From NCBI GenBank assembly GCA_020627655.1, contig JAHDGM010000021.1:12802-46370 (forward strand): a DNA stretch of 33,569 nucleotides. The letters run 5' to 3'. Positions 17,901 through 25,507 of this stretch are shown in pieces. Each line of letters starts with the position of its first letter. Within the stretch, counting starts at the first letter, position 1. A program made the translations under genes and the position numbers. Origin of the DNA: Hellea sp. GTDB taxonomy: Bacteria; Pseudomonadota; Alphaproteobacteria; Caulobacterales; Maricaulaceae. Below the pieces are notes generated by a model, which was not told where the DNA came from, searched no databases, and saw nothing but the letters and a program-made list of their open reading frames with translations.

Positions 17901-20078
17901 ACTGAGGGACGTCTGACGTCATATAACCGCCGTCTATCAGGACTTAAGGCTGAGTATATCAGTGAAGACCTTCAGGTCCTCGGGTTTGCCGCTGAGACAA
18001 ATCAGGGCTTTGCCAAGGACGAACTTGCAGCTGATGGTACGAGCGGAACTTATCAGCTTTCAAATGCGCGTATACTGGCGCAATCGGAAACTGTGGTCGT
18101 TGAGACTCGTGACCGTAACCGTCCGGATATTGTGATCGATCGTCGTCCGTTGGTTCGCTATCTCGATTACACGCTCGACTATCTGACAGGTCAGATAATT
18201 TTCCGTCTACCGGTTGATGTCAGCGATGCGGATTTCAACCCCAATGTTATCGTTGTGGATTACGAAACTTCCGAAGATGCTGAGCGCAACATCACGGCCG
18301 GTGGTCGCGTGCAAGTTAAAAGCGGCCGCTTGCGTGTTGGTTCAAGTTTTGTCCATCAAGAGGGTAGCGCGCAAACATCTGGTGCCGAAACAAATATGAT
18401 CGGTGTGGATGTTGTGGCTCAACTTACTGAGAACACAGAAGCCCGGCTTGAATATGCTGTTACTGAAAATAAAGCGGATGGCTTTGATAAGGAAACAGCT
18501 CAGGGCGTTTTGGCCGAAATCATTCATACATCTGAAAAGATCAGTGCTGAGGCCTATTACCGCGAAGAAGAAAACGGTTACGGGGTCGGTCATACAAACT
18601 CTAATACGGCAGGTTTCCGCCGCTATGGTGTTAAAGGTAATGTTAAAGTCAATGAGACGGATGACGAAGAAACAGGTCGTCGCAGCTCGCAAATCGTGGA
18701 AGCCACGGCCTATCATGAAGATAATCTGACAACCGGTGCGTCGCGCGACACGGCTGAAATCATGGGCCATCATAAGGGTCAACGCCTGACAGTTGGTGCT
18801 GGTTTGCGGATGAGTAAAGATGAGCTCAGAGACGGTGAGCAGCGTGACTCATTAATGGCAATTGCTTCTGCGAGCTTACAGGTTCCAAAATATGGCGCGA
18901 CTTTCCAGGCTAGCCACGAGCAGCCCCTGGGCGGTAAGGACGAAGTTACGAATTACCCGGCGCGCACAACCCTTGGCGTCGTCAAGACAGTTGGTGATAA
19001 TGCCAGCGTAACAGTGCGTCATGAGATTTTAAATGGCGATAATGCTAGCGGTGAAAACACTGTAGTGGGACTGGATGTATCACCGTGGAACGGAACATCG
19101 ATTACAGCTGCTACAGATCTGGTAACAAATGATTCAGGTCGCCGCCTTGGCGCTACAGTAGGCGTAGATCAACAAATACGTCTCGATAAAAATGTAACAG
19201 CCTCTTTGGGTGTCCGTAACCGTCAGGTTCTGGATCAGGCGGGTACTTATGTGGATGTTTCTGCAGACGCCGCTATTTCCCCGCTAGAAGTCAATGAAGA
19301 CTTCAGTTCGGCATATGTAGGTCTTGGCTATAACAATGACACGACAACGGCATCTGGTCGTATTGAAGCCCGTAGATCAAGCGCAGGTGATACATGGATA
19401 GGCAGCCTGGGCGCGGCCCGTGAACTGTCTGAAGAGCTGTCTTTGGCAGCATCTGTACGAACCGTTTCTGATGATCCGAACGAAGTTGATCGCGGCGATA
19501 GCGAACAATTTGATGCACGCATAGGTGCTGCCTGGCGTCCGCGCGGTGAAGAAACAGTTATCTTTGATCGCCTGGATATCAGCCATGAGAAAACAGAACG
19601 CGGCACCACCCGTTCTAAAATTGTCAATAATCTTGCGACCAATACTATGGTCAGTGACCGTTGGCAGCTTGCCGGTAACTACGGTGCCAAATATGTGCGT
19701 GAAGATATTGGCGGTCAAAAACTGACCAGCTTCAGCCATCTAGTAGGTGCTGAAACCCGCTTTGATATTACGGAGCGCATTGACGTAGGGCTCCACGGTA
19801 CAGCTTTGCTGGGTGATGGCAGTACGCAATATAGTTTCGGCCCTTCCATTGGTGTATCACCTGTGGATGATGTTTGGATCAGCGCCGGTTACAATATTGA
19901 CGGATTCAAAGATGATGACTTTGAGGCGGCTGAGTATAAGCGCGATGGTTTTTATGTGAAGCTGCGGATCAAGTTTGATCAAAACTCCGCACGTGGTCTC
20001 TTGCGCCGCGTATCACCGACGCCTTCAACTGTTGGAACAGCCGGTGTTATGCCGCGGACTTTGTCGACAAAACCGTAA
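14964..20078 (+). CDS. Giant envelope protein with SdrD-like, DUF11 and Ig-like modules and a C-terminal beta-barrel-like region
   Basis: The 1704-residue product has a signal peptide (about 1-28, ending GTAHA) and then a GTEIPNIAQITY module. An SdrD/transthyretin-like module lies at about 230-345 and a DUF11 domain at about 370-475 (DIGDFVNYTVTAQNNG). A second SdrD-like module is at about 500-605 (VSDPDGLYHFEGV), and an Ig/invasin-like region at about 650-860. From about 860 to the end, many alternating short strands with aromatic girdles and YGDRSYQEMEAQSRYP and YALFGDFDTNITEG motifs suggest a large outer-membrane barrel. I recall similar barrel-ended DUF11 proteins in sphingomonads and other proteobacteria. 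Function is unknown; adhesin or surface scaffold is a guess. ATG 14964 is 94 bases after the partner gene. Confidence 0.8.
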   Translation: MVKSKLHTHGIITLTTGILALNAGTAHADNFGTEIPNIAQITYTAGSDSLTFVTNEVVFTIQPPRDDNPTIEFFRYSPNAVDPLMVQINGSDYAPSGDPNGQFIGSGAPVNTGNTLDLSGEVPLIPTTSYLSGELMFVRVTNSGANLNSEEIDTLIVTVESESGDVITLRLYESGPNTGEFWAYMQSTDGETADNDNIITAGNNDNLTATYEETEASADNGGTGVKVRVVVDTATVNPHNIVFDSVTREPVSGAEIRLLNLDSQDYATVFGVDGFSAYPSVVTSGETHSDESGLTYEMEAGEFAFPYLGEGEYVVEVIPPEGYNFASVFEPSFFNQKSGAAYFVISASYGLPYVMGEAGALRFDIPLDPESDLVLSKTADRSSADIGDFVNYTVTAQNNGLTSVPVNLYDTLPIGFRYVDGTSRMNNLQVEDPVVSDDATLLTYPIGMIAPGETITLDYALEIGPGAHLGEAVNEAVVRDREGDQLSNIARAGIQLREDLMRSRTTIIGRISEQSCDGDEEWAREIRQGVGVEGVRLYMETGAYAVSDPDGLYHFEGVTTGTHVVQIDEETLPQGYAAMVCEENSRYAGSATSKFVEVQGGGVWRANFYLKQVGEKAQVETTEEFSEATDYKNYDAEWLDTQTPDVAWVYPYTDRTPDRSSVNIGIKHPADASVSLSLNGRPVPSTNREGKDSNAARTVTLSRFRGVDIREGGNVFEAVIKDSTGRVIETLTEEIWYATKVARASAVPDKSVLIADGRTAPTLALRIEDEAGRPVHKGRAITIDIDAPYRLYDETGEHKLKEQSVELLSPLASRQNVTVGDDGIAHVKLEPTLLTGKVTATVTLDSGRQVPIYMYLEPEKRDWILVGLAEGSAGFENIKGNSVNIDGFDDDDVITDGRVAFFAKGMIKGNWLMTLAVDTDKRRGGRDGDFAEEIDPNAYYTLYGDRSYQEMEAQSRYPVYVKLEKRNAYALFGDFDTNITEGRLTSYNRRLSGLKAEYISEDLQVLGFAAETNQGFAKDELAADGTSGTYQLSNARILAQSETVVVETRDRNRPDIVIDRRPLVRYLDYTLDYLTGQIIFRLPVDVSDADFNPNVIVVDYETSEDAERNITAGGRVQVKSGRLRVGSSFVHQEGSAQTSGAETNMIGVDVVAQLTENTEARLEYAVTENKADGFDKETAQGVLAEIIHTSEKISAEAYYREEENGYGVGHTNSNTAGFRRYGVKGNVKVNETDDEETGRRSSQIVEATAYHEDNLTTGASRDTAEIMGHHKGQRLTVGAGLRMSKDELRDGEQRDSLMAIASASLQVPKYGATFQASHEQPLGGKDEVTNYPARTTLGVVKTVGDNASVTVRHEILNGDNASGENTVVGLDVSPWNGTSITAATDLVTNDSGRRLGATVGVDQQIRLDKNVTASLGVRNRQVLDQAGTYVDVSADAAISPLEVNEDFSSAYVGLGYNNDTTTASGRIEARRSSAGDTWIGSLGAARELSEELSLAASVRTVSDDPNEVDRGDSEQFDARIGAAWRPRGEETVIFDRLDISHEKTERGTTRSKIVNNLATNTMVSDRWQLAGNYGAKYVREDIGGQKLTSFSHLVGAETRFDITERIDVGLHGTALLGDGSTQYSFGPSIGVSPVDDVWISAGYNIDGFKDDDFEAAEYKRDGFYVKLRIKFDQNSARGLLRRVSPTPSTVGTAGVMPRTLSTKP

Positions 20079-20110
20079 GGCGCAATTTGATATTTTGGAT
20101 TTGATCCTGA

Positions 20111-22774
20111 TTAAGCCGTGAGACTTTGACGAGGCTTGCCCAGCTCAGGTTTGTGAATCATGACAAAGCGTATGGCTTCAAATAAGCCTTTGGCATTAAC
20201 AGGCTTTTTCAAAAAGAGGTCGGCGCCAGCAGCCATACACAAGGCATTATTACTCGGGGCAGGGTCTGCCGTAATTGCGATAATGGGAACGCCGCTGAAA
20301 GCCTGTCCAGATTGACGAATTTGTTTTGTGGTTTCAATACCGTCCATAATCGGCATGCGAACATCCATTAAAATAAGATCGATGGACTTTTGAGATAGAG
20401 TTTTAATAACGTCTGTTCCATCGGCCAGACAGGTTATTGTGCAACCTTCAGGTTCGAGAAAACTTTTCAGAACCTGTTGGTTTGTGGGATCATCCTCGAC
20501 GATCAATACATGCCGGCGATGCAGTAAGGGCTCAGCCGCAATTGCAGGCTTCGTATTTAGTGTGAGTTTTCTATCCTGAGACTTACGATCTTGAGCTGTT
20601 GGTTGTGAGGCCGGAATTTTTTGTTGTACAACTTGCGAAGCCTTGGCGGGAATTTTGAGAATAATCTCTGTGCCCCGACCGAGCTTAGAACGAACGTCAA
20701 TACTGCCATCCATTTTATCGGTTAGATATTTCAGGACTGAAAGGCCAAGTCCTGACCCGCCATATTTACGGGTCATGGAGCTGTCGGCCTGAACAAATGG
20801 TTCGAACATTTTCTCCAGGTTGTCATTGGCAATGCCATCCCCGGTATCGGCTACTATGATTTTAAGCTCATGGGTAATGCCGTCTTTGTCGATCGGCTCG
20901 CTTGTGATGTGTATGTGGATACGACCTTCCAGGGTGAACTTAGCGGCATTTGAGAGCAGGACTTCAAGGCTCTGATAGATACGCTTGCGGTCCAGGAACA
21001 GAAACTGCGGTATGTCCTTATCCAAATGGATGGTAAAGATGATGTTTTTCTGCTCAATCACCGGACGCCATCTTTGCTCTAATTGCTGTATCACGCGCGG
21101 AAGTTCCATGACTTCAGGGTAAACAGTCAGGCCCTGTCCCTGAATGATTGTCATGTCGAGCATATTCTCTACGGTCATTAACAAGTCTTGTCCGCATTGC
21201 AGGATTAACTGGTTCTTCTCACGGAGGTCTTCTGTGGGGGCGGTTTGGCTCAAATGCTGGGATATACCGATAACGCCGTTTAGCGGTGTGCGCAGTTCAT
21301 GACTGGCCACAGCCAGGAACCGGGCTTTGGTTTGCTCCCCAATGAGAGCCATTTCGGCAGCTTCTGCCAATTGCCGTGCGGTTTTAACCCGCCACCTAAG
21401 ATGAATGGATAGGCCAATAAGTGATAATACCAATAGACCCCCAAGGCTAATCATGAGCCGGTTTTTTTGCTGTTCATATAACAGGGCTTCGGCTTTTAAC
21501 TTAGCTTCGCGCTCAAAGGCGGCTTCCCGTTCAGAGCGGCGGTCGGCTGTGTCATGGAGGGAGGCGATTAATTGTCCCGTCTCGGAATTATTCTTCGAGA
21601 GAACATTTTGGATTTCGAGTGTCAGGCGCTGATTAAATAAGCGAGTTGCGGTTCGAGGACTGTTTTCATTTACAGCGATTAAAGCTTCCGCAAAGACAAT
21701 ATGCCTATCACTTAGCTCTGTGACATCTTCGCTTTTAGATATTAATTTATCTATTTCTGCTTGGGCTTTTGCTGTTTGTCCTAGCCCAGCTAAAGCGATG
21801 ATATAGTCATATTTTGCACTTTTTTTTACGGGTTGATAATCGGAATTATTTATTGCGATTGTTGCGTATTCTAAGGCCTTATCATAATTTCCCAATTCAT
21901 TATTAATGGAAGCTAGGCGCATTTGCGTCAAGCCGGGTGTTTCTGATGTCGTGGAGTTTTCAAGTTCTAGTAAAATTTCACCGAGTGCGTTGGCAGTTTC
22001 AAAGTCACGCCAGGCAGTAAATGAGTAGATAAAATTATTAACTACAGAGTATCCATCTATCGGTAAATTAGACTTTTGAGCTTCTGAAATCAGTTGATTT
22101 GAGTGCTCTATGGCAAGTTTAGGCACTTTGAGATAATTATATATATATGCTGAGTCTGAAAGAATTAAAATCTTGGCTTCTTGTGCATAGAGTGAATTTT
22201 CTTGAGGAATGAGTGCCAAACTTTCTTGAATAGAAGATAGGGCGAGACTCAAATTTTGCACTTCGTAATCAAAGCTGCTTTGTAGAAGTTTTGCATTGTA
22301 TTTAACAAACCAGTCAGATGATTTTAAAAAGGGTTCTAGGTTATCTCGAAGTTGTTTGGTTTCTTCTTCAACTGGATCTAGAGAGTAATATTCGGTAACA
22401 ATGTTAAACAGCTTTGCTACTTCTTTATCACGAAACGTTCCATTTTTTGTTGAGTCAATCTGGTAAGTGTTACTGATTTTTTTTAAATCTTTTGGATCAA
22501 TACTTTGATATATCGCATTGATAAAATGAATCCTGTGCAAGGCAAGTCTTCGTTTAGTTTCCTCGGTTTCGCCAATCAGTTTTGAAAGTTTATGCATTTC
22601 AATAGTGAGATTATTTTGTTTGATAGTTTCCGCAAGTTCAATGGCACTTTGTCCTATCAGCTTCTCACGAGATTGAGCCGAAGCTGAAGCTAAGAATGTA
22701 AGGCACAAAATAAGCCCAAATATTATGGAAATCTCACGTTTCAATTTTGACCTCAATAAATCAAAGCCAAACAT
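20111..22774 (-). CDS. Hybrid sensor histidine kinase with TPR-like periplasmic sensor and C-terminal receiver
   Basis: The 887-residue product has an N-terminal signal/membrane segment (about 14-34) and a helical TPR-like sensor region (about 40-400). A short coiled coil (about 405-438) and a membrane segment (about 440-458) follow. HisKA has H492 in ASHELRTPLNG. HATPase_c has LLSNAAKF (N box), VADTGDGIAND and GGSGLGLSV. A receiver domain lies at about 755-875 with D804 (LILMDVRMP) and K856/K857. It autophosphorylates on H492 and passes phosphate to D804; no separate response regulator or Hpt is nearby. The sensor half is visibly more AT-rich than the kinase half. It lies about 65 bases after the double-glycine peptide gene, beyond a terminator, and converges with the giant envelope gene. 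The ribosome site is weak. Confidence 0.93.
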   Translation of the reverse strand: MFGFDLLRSKLKREISIIFGLILCLTFLASASAQSREKLIGQSAIELAETIKQNNLTIEMHKLSKLIGETEETKRRLALHRIHFINAIYQSIDPKDLKKISNTYQIDSTKNGTFRDKEVAKLFNIVTEYYSLDPVEEETKQLRDNLEPFLKSSDWFVKYNAKLLQSSFDYEVQNLSLALSSIQESLALIPQENSLYAQEAKILILSDSAYIYNYLKVPKLAIEHSNQLISEAQKSNLPIDGYSVVNNFIYSFTAWRDFETANALGEILLELENSTTSETPGLTQMRLASINNELGNYDKALEYATIAINNSDYQPVKKSAKYDYIIALAGLGQTAKAQAEIDKLISKSEDVTELSDRHIVFAEALIAVNENSPRTATRLFNQRLTLEIQNVLSKNNSETGQLIASLHDTADRRSEREAAFEREAKLKAEALLYEQQKNRLMISLGGLLVLSLIGLSIHLRWRVKTARQLAEAAEMALIGEQTKARFLAVASHELRTPLNGVIGISQHLSQTAPTEDLREKNQLILQCGQDLLMTVENMLDMTIIQGQGLTVYPEVMELPRVIQQLEQRWRPVIEQKNIIFTIHLDKDIPQFLFLDRKRIYQSLEVLLSNAAKFTLEGRIHIHITSEPIDKDGITHELKIIVADTGDGIANDNLEKMFEPFVQADSSMTRKYGGSGLGLSVLKYLTDKMDGSIDVRSKLGRGTEIILKIPAKASQVVQQKIPASQPTAQDRKSQDRKLTLNTKPAIAAEPLLHRRHVLIVEDDPTNQQVLKSFLEPEGCTITCLADGTDVIKTLSQKSIDLILMDVRMPIMDGIETTKQIRQSGQAFSGVPIIAITADPAPSNNALCMAAGADLFLKKPVNAKGLFEAIRFVMIHKPELGKPRQSLTA

Positions 22775-22803
22775 GAATGAATAGGGTTAATAAACTATAA
22801 TTT

Positions 22804-22834
22804 GGATAAAAATAAACCCGCACAAATGCGGGTT
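22804..22834 (-). terminator. Rho-independent terminator directly after the double-glycine peptide gene
   Basis: On the - strand, AACCCGCA-TTTG-TGCGGGTT (22834 down to 22815) is a perfect 8-bp stem with a 4-base loop. It is followed by TATTTTTATCC. It begins 5 bases after the peptide stop codon and ends about 30 bases before the kinase ATG. The kinase therefore either depends on read-through or has a promoter overlapping the terminator. Confidence 0.88.
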
Positions 22835-22839
22835 AAGAT

Positions 22840-22908
22840 TTATACTTTGATTTTCAGTCTTTTACCACCGACAATCACTTCAATCTCTTCATGAGTAAGT
22901 TCACGCAT
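22840..22908 (-). CDS. 22-residue double-glycine leader peptide (PCAT substrate candidate)
   Basis: ATG 22908 follows a strong ribosome site (CGGAGGAGCGTTCT before ATG), and the frame ends at TAA 22840. The leader is MRELTHEEIEVIVGG and the remaining core is KRLKIKV. With GG as positions -2/-1, hydrophobic residues sit at -15 (M1), -12 (L4), -7 (I9) and -4 (I12), and E8 is at -8. This is the recognition pattern known for C39-peptidase exporters. The core has 7 residues, 4 of them basic, with no cysteine. The gene is followed by its own terminator and lies 277 bases after a C39-peptidase ABC transporter on the same strand. A signal peptide pheromone or minimal microcin is inferred. No immunity gene is seen. 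Confidence 0.82.
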   Translation of the reverse strand: MRELTHEEIEVIVGGKRLKIKV

Positions 22909-23185
22909 AGAACGCTCCTCCGAATGGATTTAATTTATGTACCCCTAAGGGAGTACCTTCCCATTAAAGGCTGTTAAGTCATTGGTAATCAAGGAAATTT
23001 TAACCAAAACTGCAATTTTTTGGCACATTTAGCGTTAATTTTAATCACCCAAGGTGTATGGAGTTTAGAATAATCAACGCTGCCGCGAGTTTTGTTTCAG
23101 TCTTTAAACGTTAGGGTGGTGCAGGGGAGGTTTTAAATGATTCTGCCAAATACGGCTTATGGGCGATTGATTATGCTCAGCTCAA
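22909..23185 (-). promoter_or_regulatory. Leader/promoter region of the double-glycine peptide gene
   Basis: This 277-base gap between the PCAT stop and the peptide gene contains no other convincing gene on the - strand. A possible promoter is TTGATT (22992-22987) and TTTAAT (22968-22963) with an 18-base spacer. Downstream of it, an inverted repeat GTACTCCC / GGGGTAC (22956-22939, one G-U pair) lies about 30 bases before the ATG and could be an operator or leader hairpin. No terminator is evident after the PCAT gene, so read-through into the peptide gene is also possible. Confidence 0.4.
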
Positions 23186-25237
23186 CTAGACTTTGATTGT
23201 GCGGTCTGAGGCCTGAATAAATGCTGGGCGATGGGCCACAATAATGCGGGTTAGCGGCATTGCCTCAATAACTTTTACAATTTGCTTTTCCGTTTGCTGA
23301 TCCAGATTGGCCGTCCCTTCGTCGAGGAATAATACCTTGGGATTATGATAGAGCGCGCGGGCCAGTAAAATTCTCTGGCGCTGTCCGCCCGACAAGATGG
23401 AACCCATATCACCGACAAGGGCTTCATAACCCATAGGTATGGCTTCGATTTCGGCGTGAACTTGCGCCGCTTTTGCTGCGGCTTCGACCGCATCCCAATC
23501 CATCTGCGGATCAAAAAAACTGATATTCTCCGCAATGGAGCCCGAGAGTAATTGATCATCCTGCATGACGACACCCACCTGACTGCGCCAATGGGGTCGT
23601 CCGATTTCATCCAGGGTTTTGCCATCGATCAGAATGTCTCCGGTCTCAGCCTGGTAAAGTCCAAGCATGAGTTTCATGAGCGTGGTTTTCCCGCCGCCTG
23701 ATTTTCCAGTCAGAGTCACCATTTCTCCGGCTTTGATATTCAGGCTGAAATTTTCCAATACCCACGGGTCCATGGGCGTATAGCGAAACGAAATATCGTT
23801 GACTGAAATATTGCCCTTTATATCCGCAATGTCATTTGAGTTTTCGAGTTCCTGAGGTTCAGTTTCAGCAAAAATAATATCTGATAGTCGGTCCAGATGC
23901 AGTGAGAGTAGCCGGAACTCAATCCCTTTTTCGAGGAGCTGAGTAATGCTGTCCGTGAAATATTGCCGATAGGCCAGAAATGCGAGCAGCATGCCGACCG
24001 TAAAGCTATCGCCGCCCATCATGATTTTGGCTGCCGCGTAGACGACCAGAATTATTTGTAATCCTGTAATAAGCGTTTCGGCGAATTTCTGCCCGATCAT
24101 CCAGCGCCCATAGGCAATATTGGCATTGATAAACAGAGAATAGAGATTGCGCCATGCCGTCTCGCGCTGAAGCTCCCGGCCAAACAGCTTGACCATAGTA
24201 TTGGCCCGGATACTTTCAATCAGGTGAGTCTTTTCTTCGGCCTCTGCATAAATGGCTTCTTCCTGTGTACGGCGCAGATTCGGGTAAATCCAAAGGGTAA
24301 TTAAAATCAAAAGCGTGACGGAGATAAGCACGATGGATGCCAGTAATGGCGAATAGAAAAACATCACCACCAGCATCAAAATGGCCATCACCCCGTCAAT
24401 AAGAATGCCGACGATAGATTGTGTAAGTGCTTCTTGGATCGGCCGTGTAGAATTCATGCGAGAAATTAAATCTCCCACATGGCGTTTTTCAAAATAACCC
24501 ACAGGAAGACGGATCAAATGGTGGAACACATTCCCGATCATTTGGGCACTCATCTGATTGCCGTAAACCAGAATGGCCCAGCTTCGGGTGGCCTCGGCAA
24601 CAGCCCTGATAACGGCAAGCGCGCCAAACCCTAATAACAGGCCCCATAATAGGCTATAGTCATTTTTCGGAAGCGCCCCGTCGACAACCAGTTGTAGGTA
24701 AAACGGTGCCGTTAATACAATGATTTGTAAAATAATCGACAGGGTAAGAGTTTGAAACAAGGCGCGTTTCAAACCAACCAACTTGTTCCATAATAATGAG
24801 AGATGGGGTTTCAGCCGGTTATCCAGTGGGCTGAATTCTGTTGTTGGTGTCAGCTCAAGCGCTACGCCGGAAAAATGTCGGGATAAACGTTCAAGCGGCA
24901 TGATCCGAAGGCCAAGGGCCGGATCATGGATATAAGCTTTATTCCCCTTTAACTTGGTCAGGACGACATAATGGTTTAAATCCCAGTGCAAAATGGCGGG
25001 AAGCTGCAGCTGCGGTAAATGCTCCATATCAAGGCGTAATGGCCGGGGCGCGAGCTGCAATCCGGCGCCTACCTGCATAATGGATTTCAAAGACGCACCG
25101 CCCTGAGAAATCACATAATTTTTGCGCAAACTGTTCAGATCTACATTATGGCCCCAAAACCGGGCGATCATGGCTGCGCAGGCAAGGCCGCACTCAGCAA
25201 GCTCTGTTTGCAGGATGACTGGTACCTTATGGGCCAT
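23186..25237 (-). CDS. Peptidase-containing ABC transporter (C39 peptidase, PCAT)
   Basis: This exporter cleaves double-glycine leaders and translocates the released peptide across the inner membrane. The 683-residue product has an N-terminal C39 peptidase (1-130) with an intact active site: Q10, C16 in TELAECGLAC, H89 in LNHYVVL and D105 in IHDPALG. A six-helix membrane domain covers about 155-430. The nucleotide-binding domain has Walker A GKSGGGKT at 511-518, signature LSGGQ at 615-619, Walker B VLFLDE at 635-640 and H669. Nothing essential is missing. It begins 6 bases after the stop of the 71-residue HlyD-like stub. The peptide gene at 22840-22908 is the obvious nearby substrate. Confidence 0.95.
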   Translation of the reverse strand: MAHKVPVILQTELAECGLACAAMIARFWGHNVDLNSLRKNYVISQGGASLKSIMQVGAGLQLAPRPLRLDMEHLPQLQLPAILHWDLNHYVVLTKLKGNKAYIHDPALGLRIMPLERLSRHFSGVALELTPTTEFSPLDNRLKPHLSLLWNKLVGLKRALFQTLTLSIILQIIVLTAPFYLQLVVDGALPKNDYSLLWGLLLGFGALAVIRAVAEATRSWAILVYGNQMSAQMIGNVFHHLIRLPVGYFEKRHVGDLISRMNSTRPIQEALTQSIVGILIDGVMAILMLVVMFFYSPLLASIVLISVTLLILITLWIYPNLRRTQEEAIYAEAEEKTHLIESIRANTMVKLFGRELQRETAWRNLYSLFINANIAYGRWMIGQKFAETLITGLQIILVVYAAAKIMMGGDSFTVGMLLAFLAYRQYFTDSITQLLEKGIEFRLLSLHLDRLSDIIFAETEPQELENSNDIADIKGNISVNDISFRYTPMDPWVLENFSLNIKAGEMVTLTGKSGGGKTTLMKLMLGLYQAETGDILIDGKTLDEIGRPHWRSQVGVVMQDDQLLSGSIAENISFFDPQMDWDAVEAAAKAAQVHAEIEAIPMGYEALVGDMGSILSGGQRQRILLARALYHNPKVLFLDEGTANLDQQTEKQIVKVIEAMPLTRIIVAHRPAFIQASDRTIKV

Positions 25238-25243
25238 GCCGTT

Positions 25244-25459
25244 TTAACCTTCTTTCTGCGTAAGCCACTGCAAGACGGAGATAGGGCCGCTTTCTGTGTC
25301 TATTTGGCCGAGAAATAAAATGGCACACAAAATAGCCAGCACAATGATAAGCAAGAAAGTTATAAGCCAGGAAGCCGGCGGGGCAGATAATGTGACTTCG
25401 CCATAAAGGCCGCGGGCCTTATGATCGAGGGCTTCCTGTCGGTATAGGTCTTCTGTCAT
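25244..25459 (-). CDS. HlyD-like membrane fusion protein N-terminal stub (71 aa)
   Basis: The N-terminal segment LYRQEALDHKARGLYGEVTLS matches, from memory, the start of HlyD-family fusion proteins that pair with PCAT exporters. A single membrane helix (about 30-50) and only about 20 further residues (IDTESGPISVLQWLTQKEG) follow before the stop. The usual lipoyl, coiled-coil and barrel parts of about 350 residues are absent. The PCAT gene starts 6 bases later, so no remainder is encoded nearby. It is either a decayed fusion protein kept in frame or a purposely small partner of the exporter. The clean stop and close spacing favour a functional small subunit. The ribosome site is weak. Confidence 0.72.
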   Translation of the reverse strand: MTEDLYRQEALDHKARGLYGEVTLSAPPASWLITFLLIIVLAILCAILFLGQIDTESGPISVLQWLTQKEG

Positions 25460-25507
25460 ATGTCTTTGCTAAAGCGGATTAGACTCAGTGAAAAGACAAA
25501 ATAATAC

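Noticed and set aside
22948-23031. Minus-strand 27-codon frame starting MCQKIAVLVK upstream of the double-glycine peptide
   Set aside because: No ribosome site before its ATG and no leader pattern. It overlaps the likely promoter region.
23137-23196. Plus-strand 19-codon frame with a strong GGGGAGG site before ATG 23137
   Set aside because: It runs antisense into the 3' end of the PCAT gene, has no double-glycine or signal motif, and has no terminator of its own. The ribosome-like site alone is not enough.
20111-25459. Classical bacteriocin/immunity cluster
   Set aside because: No immunity-like small membrane protein is visible near the peptide gene. The 71-residue stub matches the HlyD N-terminus rather than an immunity protein, though it cannot be fully excluded from that role.
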